Virus record (IMG/VR): IMGVR_UViG_3300046816_000552
Location: 1-23,648 of that record
Origin: a virus
Length of the DNA stretch: 23,648 nt
Direction: 5' to 3' (one strand)
The notes below the pieces were generated by a model. That model worked only from the letters and a program-made list of their open reading frames with translations, was not told the DNA's origin and did not search any database. This document shows positions 1-8,643 of this stretch, in pieces. The position numbers and the translations under genes are program-made. Each line of letters starts with the position of its first letter. The stretch's first letter is position 1.

Positions 1-1
1 C

Positions 2-250
2 TTGTCCGACCACCGACTGTTTGTCACCATCCAGTATGCGCTGGCGCCGACGGCGGGCGCCGCGGCCACCATCGTTGGAACCATCGGCCCGTTCGGCCAG
101 TCGCAGTTCTTTCAGGACTCGGCGCCGATCGGGGTTGCCAACGCGCGCAACGGCACCGCAACCTTTGTGCTAGAGCGGGGATGGCTATTCAACTTTACGG
201 CGACCAACGCTACGCTCGGCCAGCTTCGCGCGGTGCCCCTTCTCGGTTAG
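2..250 (+). CDS. 3' part of a rightward gene, beta-rich hypothetical protein
   Basis: This frame is open from the window edge to a TAG at 248-250, so I read it as the last 82 codons of a gene that probably begins outside the window; the TTG at position 2 need not be the start. The peptide is rich in Ala, Gly, Thr and aromatic residues in short alternating hydrophobic stretches, as in beta-sandwich virion proteins, and ends in hydrophobic Pro-Leu-Leu-Gly. It has no motif I recognise. Its stop overlaps the TAA of the leftward hydrolase gene (bases 247-250 are shared), an arrangement more likely between two real genes. A structural or receptor-binding role is only a guess. An antisense ORF over the same bases is a shadow. 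Confidence 0.55.
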   Translation: MSDHRLFVTIQYALAPTAGAAATIVGTIGPFGQSQFFQDSAPIGVANARNGTATFVLERGWLFNFTATNATLGQLRAVPLLG

Positions 251-1371
251 CTGACGCTGACCGGCGTGTGGTGCAGGATCACCTTGGAGAAGTCGATGCC
301 CTGCGGCGTGCCGTGCGTGTGGCGCGCGGCCACAGCGCCGGGCGACTGCGCCTGCGTTAGCGTCTGACCGGGCGTGCCGGAGGCCCACCCAATCTCGATG
401 CCGGTGCCGCTCGGCGCAAAGCGCGCGACGGTATCCCCCTCGCGGATGACGGCGCCCACGTGCGGCAGCGCGTTGATCTGCTCGCTGACGTACCAGTACC
501 GGCCTGCGTCCGGCCCGTTGAGGATCTTCATGACCATGAACGGCTGACCGGCATACCAATTGGGCTGGATGCTCATGACCTTGGAGTCGGCCAGCGCGCG
601 GATCGGTGAGCCGACCGGCGCGGCCGCGTCGACACCCTGGTCGGTCTCGGTCAAGTGCCACTCGGAGCCGAGCGGGTTGATGTTGCCGACGCCCACGCGA
701 CCGCTGGTGCGCAGCGAGCCGTGGCCGGGCGTGCCCGGCGTGCCGGGGATGACGTCGGTCGCGTGCTGCACCGGCGCGTTGAACCGGCCGCTCTGCTCGG
801 CGGCGACATAGTCGCGCAGCGGGTTGCCGACGGTCACCTTGCCGGTGGTGTTGATCGGCCGCGCGGCCTGCTTCTCCAGCACGGCCAGCGCGAGCGCTTC
901 GGTGTTGAGGCCGCCGCCGATCGACGTGCTGAGCCGTTGGGCGGCCGTGCCCGGCGTGCCGGGGATGCTGGTGAGACCACGTGTGGGCTTGGCGTTGAAG
1001 CTCGCGCCCAGCTTGGCCGCAGCCAGGATCCTGTCGGCGTAGCCCAACCCGGCGCCGAGGTTGCCCGGCCCGGCGTTGTAGGCGGCCAGCGCGTTGCGCA
1101 CGTTGCCGTGGTACTGGCGCACCAGCGTGCTCATGAGCTTGGCGTACGCGCGCGCGGCGTCCTGCGGGTTGTCCGGCGAGCCGCCGGTGTGCTGCGCGGC
1201 GAAGGTGCCCGGCTCGAACTGGAACTCGCCGCGGGCGCCCGCGCTGCTGACGACGTGCGGCTGGAAGCCGGACTCCATGTTGACCTGTGCGGCGACGAGC
1301 GGCACCGGCAGCCCGGCGCCTGCGGCCGCGCCGCGGATGAGACCTACCTGGTTGGCGGGGATCTGGGTCAC
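247..1371 (-). CDS. peptidoglycan hydrolase: lytic transglycosylase plus degenerate M23-like domain
   Basis: 374 aa, GTG start overlapping the upstream TGA as GTGA. The N-terminal third is a soluble lytic transglycosylase-type domain: the catalytic Glu is in ESGF (residues 33-36), followed by SSAGARGEFQFEPGT (about 42-56) and ALAAYNAGPGNL (about 94-105), the usual three SLT blocks. Such enzymes cleave the glycan strand. Two collagen-like linkers, IPGTPGT (about 136 and 208), bracket a middle segment. The C-terminal part (about 235-350) resembles an M23 peptidase fold: TDQGVDAAAPVGSP matches the first metal-site strand, but the usual His is Gln and the HxH strand reads IEIGWA, so that domain is probably inactive or only binding. 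As the last gene of the late operon, after candidate ejection proteins, it may be a virion-borne murein hydrolase used at entry or the endolysin. No holin is seen nearby. Confidence 0.82.
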   Translation of the reverse strand: MTQIPANQVGLIRGAAAGAGLPVPLVAAQVNMESGFQPHVVSSAGARGEFQFEPGTFAAQHTGGSPDNPQDAARAYAKLMSTLVRQYHGNVRNALAAYNAGPGNLGAGLGYADRILAAAKLGASFNAKPTRGLTSIPGTPGTAAQRLSTSIGGGLNTEALALAVLEKQAARPINTTGKVTVGNPLRDYVAAEQSGRFNAPVQHATDVIPGTPGTPGHGSLRTSGRVGVGNINPLGSEWHLTETDQGVDAAAPVGSPIRALADSKVMSIQPNWYAGQPFMVMKILNGPDAGRYWYVSEQINALPHVGAVIREGDTVARFAPSGTGIEIGWASGTPGQTLTQAQSPGAVAARHTHGTPQGIDFSKVILHHTPVSVS

Positions 1372-4172
1372 AGCCCGCTCCCGCCGCCGAGGCCCGAGCC
1401 GCCGCCGAGGCCCGAGCCGCCGCCGAGGCCCGACCCGCTGTCGGGATAGAGACTACGCGTGCGAGTGCTGGGCTTCTTCTTGGGCTGCGTCTTGATCGGG
1501 AAGAACGGGTTGAAGACGCGGTTGGCTCCGCTCAGCGGGCTGTGCGGCCCGCGCTGCGTGCCCGGCTTTGTCGTCGGGGCCAGATCCCACAGCTTCTCGG
1601 TGTTGTATGGCGTCGCGCCCTGATCAGCGAAAACGCGATGCAGCACGTTGGCCGGGCCACCCTCCTGTCCTGCCAGACTGGACAGTGCAGTGAGCAGCGC
1701 GCCCAGCGTGCCGCCCTTGATCTGATGCTTTGTGGCGTGGCTGATGTGGCCGCCCGGAGTCAGCTTCGCGCCGCGCCCTGGCGCTACCAGATCCTGCATG
1801 AACGCGTCCTTGCCGAACCAGTTGGCGACCGGCGTCGCATACTGCGGGAACAGCGGACTCGACGCCCAGCCGAGTGGGCCGCCGGTGGAGGCTCCGAACG
1901 GCAGGTATCGACCGAGGTCTTGGTAGCTGGCCTTGCCCGTCTTGAGTGCGTAGATCAGGTCTCCGAACGGAACGCCGAGCACCTTGTTGCCCTGGTCAGG
2001 GTTGTTCGACTCGTGCTGCTTGAGCCAGTCTTGCCAGGTTGCACTGTGGATGGCGTTGAGTCCTGCGGTCAGCGCGCCATGCTCCAGCGGCAGATCGCGG
2101 TAGATGAACTTGAGCGCGTTGCCGTACCACGGGCCGAACGGCGCCGCGTGGCGGATCACCGACTGCACACCCGGCGCGAAGGCGTCATACTTGCCGAGCA
2201 CCCTGCGGGAGTAGCGGCCAGCCGAGGCGGCCAGCTGCGGGTCGGCGTAGTGCTTGGCGAGCGCACTCACCGCATCCTTGTCCAGCGGGTTCTTGCCGAT
2301 CGCTCGAAGCTGCTGACGCATGTGGTGCCCGAGCACCGCCTGTGAGAACTGCTGCTCAGCGACGCGGTTGCCTGAGAAGATGCCCTCGATGGCGTGGTTG
2401 TACTTCTGGAGACCCCTGCCGATCTTGGTCGTCGGTGCCTTCTCACCGACCTGGTACAGGCGCTCTTGGAACGCACCGTGCGCGCCACCCATTGTCATCC
2501 CCCGCAGGTATTGTGCCTGGTCGAACTTACCCTGGTGTTCCATCTCCTTCAGCACGCGGCTCGCGAGCGCGTAGTCGTACGGCGTCGCGCCGTTGAGCGC
2601 GCTGCGCAGCGCGGCCTCAGAGAGGTTCCCCAGCACCCACTTGGTGCTGAACGGCAGCACCGTGTTGCGGAACTGACGGGTGAACTGCGGCAGGCTCATC
2701 TCCTTACCACCGGCGACCGGAACTGCCTTTGGGATCGTGAACGACTTTGGGGGCTTCTCGTGCTCGGCGTACTGCCTGAAGGTGTCGACGATCGTGTTGG
2801 GGAGCAGGTGGTACTTGTGGGCGAAGTTGGAGTGCGTGCCGTAGTCCTCATGCACGACGCGCTTCAGGAAGGTGCTCTTGTTCGCGTGGCTCTTCATCAG
2901 ACCGCCGACGATCGTGGCGTCCTCCTTGAGACCCCTGCGCGTACGCATGGCGCGCGCGCCGCGCACAGACCGGCTGACACCCAGACTGTGGCGCTCGACG
3001 AAGTCCTTGTGCAGCGCAGCTGCGACTGCGGCCTGCGCCTTACGTGCGGCCTTCTCAGCGTCGACACCTTCCATTCCCGCCTTGTGAGCATCAGCTAGTG
3101 CCTGCGAACCAACCTCGCCGCGGATGGCGTTGACCACAGCGTGGTGCTCGATCGCCCGCTGCCGCAGGAGCTTCTCATTCGTGGTGCCCTTGATGGCGCG
3201 GATGCGTTCATCCATCGCCGGGTGGTTCTCGATCGCCTGCTGAATGGCCTTGGTGAAGACGTTGCGGCTGTACTGCTGGTGCTCGAAGATCCCCGGAGCA
3301 ATCTCGCGGGGCGCGCGCGCCGTGTCAGCGGCCGCTGCGAGCCGCTCTCCGCCCACGCCAGCCCTCCCGGCGAGTCCAAGCGCCTTCCCGGCCACGCCAG
3401 CGCCGCCAGCGACGTCCAGTAGCGCCTGGGTGGGGTCGTTGTAGGCAGCCTTGAGTCCCGCCAGCGGCCCTTGCGTGAATCCAATCGCGACAGGGTCGTG
3501 CTTCAGCCCCTCGTGCACGAGGTGCTGCACCGCGCTCTGGTGGTGCAACGGTGAGTTGACGTTGTAGCCCCAGGTGCTCGGGTGTGACAAGTCGTGCAGG
3601 ACGGCGGCGCCGAGCGCTTCTCCACCCTGGAGCAATCCAGGCCCGAAGCCGATGGCGCCCTTGGCGAGGCCGCTGGCGACGTGTGCAACGCCATGACCCG
3701 CGCCCTCCGCGATGTGCTCGGCGCCGGATAGCACCGAAGCCGGGTGAAGGATTGGACCCTCGATCGCGCCCAACAGTCCACCGCCGTGGTGCACGACTGG
3801 CGGCGCGGCGATGTGGGTGCTGGCGTGCAGAGTGTGGATGAGCGCGACGGCTGCGTCGTGCAGTTGCTGGCGCACGACAGCCTGGTCGCCCAGCGCCTCG
3901 TTGTGGTGCTGCACCGCGGGTACGTGAGACTGGGCCTCTGAGTGGTGGAACGCTTGCTGCGCGGCCGCCTGCTGGTGCGAGGTGACCACGTGATGGACGG
4001 CGGCGGCCTGGTGCGGCGCCAGCCGCGGCGGCGGGGCCACCGGCGTGCTGTGGACGACGTTGTGGATGCCGCCACTGACGGCGCCAGTGATGGCGCCGAT
4101 GCCCTTCGCTACCGGGTTGGACTGCGCAACCGGTCGCCCGGCTGCGACTGGTGTTCCGCGATCCGCAGGCAT
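1368..4172 (-). CDS. very large candidate internal virion (DNA ejection) protein
   Basis: 934 aa, the longest gene in the window, ATG start 3 bp after the previous stop with GGGGGT as ribosome site. I do not recognise a catalytic motif. Residues about 35-130 are strikingly His-rich (17 His in roughly 95 residues) and low in complexity. Residues about 130-270 are Gly/Ala-rich amphipathic or weakly hydrophobic segments. The centre (about 280-780) is helical and basic with aromatic patches, and the C-terminus is a basic stretch followed by a GGGSGL repeat tail. Size, composition and position (after the tail hub, before a transglycosylase) match the internal or ejection proteins of podoviruses, of which T7 gp16 itself carries a transglycosylase domain. 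The role is inferred from context; a minor capsid protein is the alternative. Confidence 0.65.
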   Translation of the reverse strand: MPADRGTPVAAGRPVAQSNPVAKGIGAITGAVSGGIHNVVHSTPVAPPPRLAPHQAAAVHHVVTSHQQAAAQQAFHHSEAQSHVPAVQHHNEALGDQAVVRQQLHDAAVALIHTLHASTHIAAPPVVHHGGGLLGAIEGPILHPASVLSGAEHIAEGAGHGVAHVASGLAKGAIGFGPGLLQGGEALGAAVLHDLSHPSTWGYNVNSPLHHQSAVQHLVHEGLKHDPVAIGFTQGPLAGLKAAYNDPTQALLDVAGGAGVAGKALGLAGRAGVGGERLAAAADTARAPREIAPGIFEHQQYSRNVFTKAIQQAIENHPAMDERIRAIKGTTNEKLLRQRAIEHHAVVNAIRGEVGSQALADAHKAGMEGVDAEKAARKAQAAVAAALHKDFVERHSLGVSRSVRGARAMRTRRGLKEDATIVGGLMKSHANKSTFLKRVVHEDYGTHSNFAHKYHLLPNTIVDTFRQYAEHEKPPKSFTIPKAVPVAGGKEMSLPQFTRQFRNTVLPFSTKWVLGNLSEAALRSALNGATPYDYALASRVLKEMEHQGKFDQAQYLRGMTMGGAHGAFQERLYQVGEKAPTTKIGRGLQKYNHAIEGIFSGNRVAEQQFSQAVLGHHMRQQLRAIGKNPLDKDAVSALAKHYADPQLAASAGRYSRRVLGKYDAFAPGVQSVIRHAAPFGPWYGNALKFIYRDLPLEHGALTAGLNAIHSATWQDWLKQHESNNPDQGNKVLGVPFGDLIYALKTGKASYQDLGRYLPFGASTGGPLGWASSPLFPQYATPVANWFGKDAFMQDLVAPGRGAKLTPGGHISHATKHQIKGGTLGALLTALSSLAGQEGGPANVLHRVFADQGATPYNTEKLWDLAPTTKPGTQRGPHSPLSGANRVFNPFFPIKTQPKKKPSTRTRSLYPDSGSGLGGGSGLGGGSGLGGGSGL
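1381..1434 (-). repeat. 18-bp tandem repeat encoding a Gly/Ser/Leu linker
   Basis: Three consecutive 18-bp units (1381-1398, 1399-1416, 1417-1434, the last differing at its final base) with a partial fourth unit running to 1371. On the minus strand they encode repeated GGGSGL at the very C-terminus of the 934-aa protein. The reading frame is preserved because the unit is a multiple of three. The repeat ends directly at the overlapping GTG start of the hydrolase gene. Copy-number change by slippage would lengthen or shorten the tail in steps of six residues. Confidence 0.9.
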
Positions 4173-4175
4173 GCG

Positions 4176-5825
4176 TTACCCCCTGTGTCCGATGCCGCCC
4201 TGCGTGTTTCTGGCGTCCGCACCGCGGTTGTGGATCGGGTAGTAGCCGCCGAGGTTACTCAGCCCCTGCGTCTCCAAGAAGGCGACGTCGCCGGGCGAGA
4301 GACCGAGTGCGCCGTACTGCGTCAGCAGGTTGGATGCGGCGTTGATGAAGCCAGTGTCGACGTTGACCGGCAGCGCCGGGCCGGGCACGGTGACCGGCTT
4401 CCCGGTGTTCGGGTCAGTCTTTTGCTTCGCGCCGTGCACGCGCTGGTAGGTGCCGTTCTCCAGATCGAGGCGCGCCTTGTTGAGTGCGTCTGGGTCACCG
4501 CGGTGCAGGTGCTGGATGTCCCACAGCAGCGCGTTCTTTACCGAGCCGACGAGGTTGCGCGTGGTGCGCTGCGACGCGGCTGAGGCGATCTTCACCGGGC
4601 GGCCGTTGACCAGCTGCGTGCCCTTCCCGGCGTTAGCGGCCGCGTTGGCGGCCCGCTGCTGCGCGGTGGCGGCGTTGGTCTGGCCGATGGCTTCGGTGAC
4701 CGCGTTGTGTCGGGCGGTCTCCTGCGCCACCGCGCGCTGGTGCGCGGCCTGGTCGGTGTAGTGCGTCGAGTTGATCTTCTCCATGGCCGAGTTGTGCCGG
4801 GCCGTTTCCTCCGCGCGCTGGCGCGAGGTGATTGCGTTGTACTGGCCGGTCTTGGCGCGCGTGACGCCCGCCTGCGCGGTGATCTTGGAGATGCCGAGCT
4901 TTTGCTCCAGCGCGGCCTGGCTCTGGTTGTATTGCGCCTTGGAAATCTCGACCCCCTGGAGGCGCGCGATTTCCTTGGCGATGTCGCCGGTGCGCGAGAC
5001 GAGCAGTTTGGAGCGCTCGGAGGCGATGGACTGGAGCGACTTGCTGAGCGTGTCGAACTCAGCGGCCTTGGCCTGCGAGATGCGGCCCTGCGCCACCTGC
5101 CCGGCATTCACGATCGAGGTGTTGCCCACGCCGACCTGTACGGCCTCGCGCTCGGCGGCCGCGGCCGTCTCGGCGTTGGCCGCATTGATCGCGGGGGCGC
5201 TCGCGGAGGTGGCCGCGGCCTGAAGCTGGCCGGGCGCCGTGCCGGTGCCCTGGATCTGGCCTGCCAGCTGGCCGGGCAGCGCGCCCAGCGCCTGCTGCTG
5301 CGTCTGGAGGATGCCGTTCATCGTGTCGGCCAGCTTCTGGTTGACGGTGTCGGTCTGCGCCTGCATCGACTGCGTCTGTGTGGTCAGCCACTTGGCGAAG
5401 GCGGCGTCGTCGGCCGACTGCGTCTTGAAGAGGTTCTGCGCCTGCTGGCGCTGGTTGTTCAAGTCCTTGAAGTCACCGCCGTACGCCGCGCCGACGGTCT
5501 TCGACGCCTGCTGGCGGATCTGCTGCGGCGTGAGCGGCGCCAGCGGGTTGGTCGGGATGCTGCCGCCACCACCGCGGCGGTGCGGGGCGGGCGCGCTCGT
5601 GTTGGCGATGGGGTTGACGTGTGCGGCGGCGCCGGTGTGGCCCTGCTGCGGCTGGTTGTTGCGCGGCGGCGGCGTGCCGGGGCGGTTGCGGTTGGTCACG
5701 CGAACCGGCGGGCCGGACGAGAAGCTGCGGAGCGGCTGGGGGCGCGCGAGCGGGTCGCGGATGGCCGGGCGCTGCGGCTGCGAGCGCGGCGGGGCTGCGA
5801 CGCCAGCGCCGCCGGAGTAGGCCAT
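4176..5825 (-). CDS. helical candidate internal virion protein, 549 aa
   Basis: ATG at 5825 overlaps the TAA of the preceding gene by one base (TAATG), implying coupled translation. Residues 1-90 are Pro/Arg/Asn/Gly-rich and disordered-looking and contain SFSSGPPVRV (34-43), a motif also present at both ends of the 300-aa neighbour. Residues about 95-400 are Gln/Ala-rich long helices with coiled-coil character, including two similar segments (ETARHNSAMEKI and ETARHNAVTEAI). The final 140 residues are mixed and carry no known motif. Alanine/glutamine-rich helical proteins after the tail hub are typical of podovirus ejection complexes. No enzymatic function is visible. A tail-associated or scaffold-like role is possible. 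Confidence 0.65.
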   Translation of the reverse strand: MAYSGGAGVAAPPRSQPQRPAIRDPLARPQPLRSFSSGPPVRVTNRNRPGTPPPRNNQPQQGHTGAAAHVNPIANTSAPAPHRRGGGGSIPTNPLAPLTPQQIRQQASKTVGAAYGGDFKDLNNQRQQAQNLFKTQSADDAAFAKWLTTQTQSMQAQTDTVNQKLADTMNGILQTQQQALGALPGQLAGQIQGTGTAPGQLQAAATSASAPAINAANAETAAAAEREAVQVGVGNTSIVNAGQVAQGRISQAKAAEFDTLSKSLQSIASERSKLLVSRTGDIAKEIARLQGVEISKAQYNQSQAALEQKLGISKITAQAGVTRAKTGQYNAITSRQRAEETARHNSAMEKINSTHYTDQAAHQRAVAQETARHNAVTEAIGQTNAATAQQRAANAAANAGKGTQLVNGRPVKIASAASQRTTRNLVGSVKNALLWDIQHLHRGDPDALNKARLDLENGTYQRVHGAKQKTDPNTGKPVTVPGPALPVNVDTGFINAASNLLTQYGALGLSPGDVAFLETQGLSNLGGYYPIHNRGADARNTQGGIGHRG

Positions 5826-6727
5826 TAGCGGACCCGCCTGGCCGGGCCTGACGAGAAGGTCTGTCGCTGCGGCTTCGCGGGCGCGCCCCAGGTGTTGCCC
5901 TTGGCCTGCGCGAAGAACGGGTTCTGCGGCGTCGGGCTAACGGGCTGATGCGCGACTGCGGCGGGCGGCGCAGGCGGCGCGGCCGGGTGGCCGAGCGCCG
6001 GATTCTGCGAGGTCGCGGTGTACGCCGGGTTGGGCGCCTGGTACGGCTGCTCCGCAGGCAGCCCGGCCGCATTGGCCCCGGCGATACCCTGGTACGCCAG
6101 CTGCGTCGAACCCCACGAACTGTTGAGCGCAGTGATGGCGCGGGTAGCCTCCCCGACGAGCGTGTTGAGCGTGGCGTACGCGTTCGCCTGCGTGTCGGCC
6201 AACGTGCGGTTGATGTCGGTCAGGTCGTTGGCGCGGATGGAGGATGAGAACAGCCCGCGCGCGGCCAGCGCCTCGTTGGCCTGCTCGGTGTTGACATCGT
6301 GCTGGTACTGCGCATCGCCCACGCGCTGGTTGTATCCCGCCTGCGCGTCGGTCGCGCGAGCGTTCCAGTCGCCCACACCCTGTGTGGTGGTGATGCCCGC
6401 CTGGCTGAGTGCGTTCAGCTGGTCCGGTGACAAGTACGACTTCCACTGGTCGCCCGACAGGTCGGCGGGCGGCGGGGTCACGGTCAGCGTCGGAGCGGGC
6501 GGCGGCGGCGCCGGGCGGGCGCCAGCGGACGTCTGCGCGGCCGTCAGCGGCGGCGTGGCCGCGGCCACACCCGGCCCGGCGTGCACCGGGCCGCCCTGCA
6601 CCTGCGCGCCAGCGCGGCCACCGGAGACATTCGGGTTCCTGATAATGCCGCTCGGGTTGGTAGGGCGGGTAATGGGCCGCGCCTGCACACGTACCGGCGT
6701 CGATGACGAGAAGGATGGAAGGGCCAT
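5825..6727 (-). CDS. candidate internal virion protein, 300 aa, with disordered ends
   Basis: ATG at 6727 is preceded by AGGAGGT at good spacing. Residues 1-95 are Pro/Ala/Gly/Thr-rich. Residues about 95-225 are helical, with QWKSYLSPDQLNALSQAG and heptad-like Ala/Asn/Asp stretches. Residues 225-300 are again Pro/Ala/Gln-rich. SFSSSTPVRV (5-14) and TFSSGPARRVR (290-300) are related to SFSSGPPVRV in the next protein, so the N-terminal segments of the two neighbours may derive from a duplication or share a binding peptide. The gene lies directly downstream of the tail hub gene and is coupled to the 549-aa gene. I know of no family assignment that can be made by eye; a small internal virion protein is the most economical reading. 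Confidence 0.65.
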   Translation of the reverse strand: MALPSFSSSTPVRVQARPITRPTNPSGIIRNPNVSGGRAGAQVQGGPVHAGPGVAAATPPLTAAQTSAGARPAPPPPAPTLTVTPPPADLSGDQWKSYLSPDQLNALSQAGITTTQGVGDWNARATDAQAGYNQRVGDAQYQHDVNTEQANEALAARGLFSSSIRANDLTDINRTLADTQANAYATLNTLVGEATRAITALNSSWGSTQLAYQGIAGANAAGLPAEQPYQAPNPAYTATSQNPALGHPAAPPAPPAAVAHQPVSPTPQNPFFAQAKGNTWGAPAKPQRQTFSSGPARRVR

Positions 6728-6750
6728 GGTCTAAGTCTACCTCCTGGGTG

Positions 6751-8643
6751 TTATGGGAGCGGTTCACGTGCGCCAGGGAGGAATGTAAGGCCGACGCCGA
6801 AGATGTCATACAGGCGCTCGCTGGCGCCGCCGCCCGGCCCTTGGTTGCTCCCAGCCCACGAAACCTCGAAGCTGGCATCATCTGATTCGTCGAAGTCCCA
6901 CGAGTAATCGCGCATGATCGATGGGCGCGCGCGCAGCGTCAGATCGACCAGCAGCGAGGACTGCCCGATCTTGGAGTCGAAGCTGGCGCCGGGCAGTGTG
7001 TTGCCGCTCATATCGATGAGGTTGACGTGCCAGCCGGTAGTAACACCGGTGAACCCGAAGTTGGTATCACCGGGGAAGGTGTGATCGAGGAACATCTGGC
7101 GTACACCCGCATGTGTGCGCGGTGCCTCTGGCCCAAAGAGGTCGCGTGAGCGCCACTTCGCCGGGATGATCGGCCTGTTTCCACCCGTGTCGTGGTCGTA
7201 CAGTCCGTCTCCGCGCGGAAACTGACCGCTGATGATGTTGGTCCCGCCCGATTCGACGACTGACATCTTGAAGTTGGCTAGGTGAAACACCGCGCTGGAT
7301 CGCGGCGAGATAGGGGTGAACAGGTGACTCGGATACAAGTTCGAGTCACCCGAACTGATGTTGTCAGTGAACACCTGGCTGGTGATGCGGAACCAGGTGC
7401 CCGTGTTCGGGTTGTACACGCCGTTCCACGCAGGCGCAGCATCGGGTGTGGAGATACTGCCCAGGTTGCCCAGTGTCACCCACAGCAGGCCGTCTTGCAG
7501 CGGCACAATCTCAGCCCAACCGCCGAGGAAGATGGTCTGCTGGAAGGTGTAGTTGCACGCCTGCTGAAGCGACTTCTGCACCGGGCCGCTGACATTGCGG
7601 ATGGTGGTGCCGTCGGTGTACATCAGGCCGCGCTGACTCAGGAAGTACACGCCGTTGTCCGTCTCCACGATGGACTTCTGGTCGAGGCAGCCCACGTCCT
7701 GGCTGATGCGCTTGGCCTGGAACGTCTGCGACGTGGTGCCCTGCACCACCCATACGCTGCGGTCGCGGAAGATGATCAGCTGGTTGCGCCACACGGCCAG
7801 GCCGACGCCGGGGTCGTTGTAGTCCTGGTCAAGCTCGAACTGGTTGGTGTTGCCGGTCACCGAGTCGCGCCAGTCGGCCAACACCGTGCCCAGCGTGCCG
7901 CCGGTGCCGACGTTGGTGTAGAAAATCTTGGTGGGCGAGTTGGTCGTGGTGCCCGCTGGAACGTCCACGCCGCCGAGCAGCCAGATGCGGTTGAGGTGCA
8001 CCTTGAGGTCGACCATGCCGCGCGGCGCCTGCGTGGGGAATGCCGTCGGAGGCGGCGGCGCGCCCGCGCCGGAGTATGTGCCCAAGGCCCACGTCAGCAA
8101 ATTGGTGTTGCGCAGGTTGAGTGAACCGTCCGGCAGCGTCGCAGTCGTCGGTGCGGTCGATGCGCTGTAGCTGAGGCCATAGAACTGTGACCCGAAGGCG
8201 ATGAAGCGTGGGCCGGGTGTGTTGTCACTGCTGAGGGCTGTGGATCCGTGCGTGCCGGAACCATCGCGGTAGATCAGGCTGGTGTTGACTGCCGACACAC
8301 CGCCGGTGCCGGTGACCGCCTTGGCGCGCACGGCGAACCACGGGTCGACATAGTCGGAGAGCGTGCGTGCGGCCTGCGTGATGAACACCTGGAAGTGGCC
8401 GAACTTCTCTTGGACGATGGCATTGCGCGCGACGCTGCCGAGCTTGGTGCTGCTCGTGGTGAAGTCATCAGTCACCGAGATTGCGCCGCGCATGCGCACG
8501 TAACCGTTCTGTGGCACCAGGTTGTCGAGGATCGGCGCCTGGTTCGCGGCCATGATGCCGGGGGAGACATCTGGTGCCCAGCCGCCGGTAGGCGCCGGGA
8601 TGTAGGCGGTCGCCTCGCGGATGTACGGTCGACGGAGCGCCAT
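6751..8643 (-). CDS. tail hub/nozzle-like protein (beta-propeller type)
   Basis: 630 aa, ATG overlapping the preceding TAA by one base (TAATG). The N-terminus WAPDVSPGIMAANQAPILDN followed by LVPQNGYVRMRGA is the pattern I associate with podovirus tail hub or nozzle proteins, where an early Asn-Leu-x-Pro segment leads into Arg-rich GYVRMR-type repeats. The rest consists of repeated beta strands with WV, YFLSQRG, GLLWV and similar blade-like motifs. The last 150 residues form a separate beta domain. In T7 (gp12) and related phages such proteins form the conical tail tip attached to the adaptor ring, and here the adaptor gene is immediately upstream. I infer the fold from the pattern and the gene order, not from an alignment. 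Confidence 0.72.
   Translation of the reverse strand: MALRRPYIREATAYIPAPTGGWAPDVSPGIMAANQAPILDNLVPQNGYVRMRGAISVTDDFTTSSTKLGSVARNAIVQEKFGHFQVFITQAARTLSDYVDPWFAVRAKAVTGTGGVSAVNTSLIYRDGSGTHGSTALSSDNTPGPRFIAFGSQFYGLSYSASTAPTTATLPDGSLNLRNTNLLTWALGTYSGAGAPPPPTAFPTQAPRGMVDLKVHLNRIWLLGGVDVPAGTTTNSPTKIFYTNVGTGGTLGTVLADWRDSVTGNTNQFELDQDYNDPGVGLAVWRNQLIIFRDRSVWVVQGTTSQTFQAKRISQDVGCLDQKSIVETDNGVYFLSQRGLMYTDGTTIRNVSGPVQKSLQQACNYTFQQTIFLGGWAEIVPLQDGLLWVTLGNLGSISTPDAAPAWNGVYNPNTGTWFRITSQVFTDNISSGDSNLYPSHLFTPISPRSSAVFHLANFKMSVVESGGTNIISGQFPRGDGLYDHDTGGNRPIIPAKWRSRDLFGPEAPRTHAGVRQMFLDHTFPGDTNFGFTGVTTGWHVNLIDMSGNTLPGASFDSKIGQSSLLVDLTLRARPSIMRDYSWDFDESDDASFEVSWAGSNQGPGGGASERLYDIFGVGLTFLPGAREPLP

Noticed and set aside
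1381-1434. Short tandem array considered as CRISPR-like repeats
   Set aside because: Units are contiguous with no spacers and lie in frame inside a coding region.
4707-5828. 373-codon rightward ORF opposite the 549-aa gene
   Set aside because: Antisense shadow with repetitive Arg/Leu/Gly/Val content and no ribosome site; the leftward gene has coupling and sensible composition.
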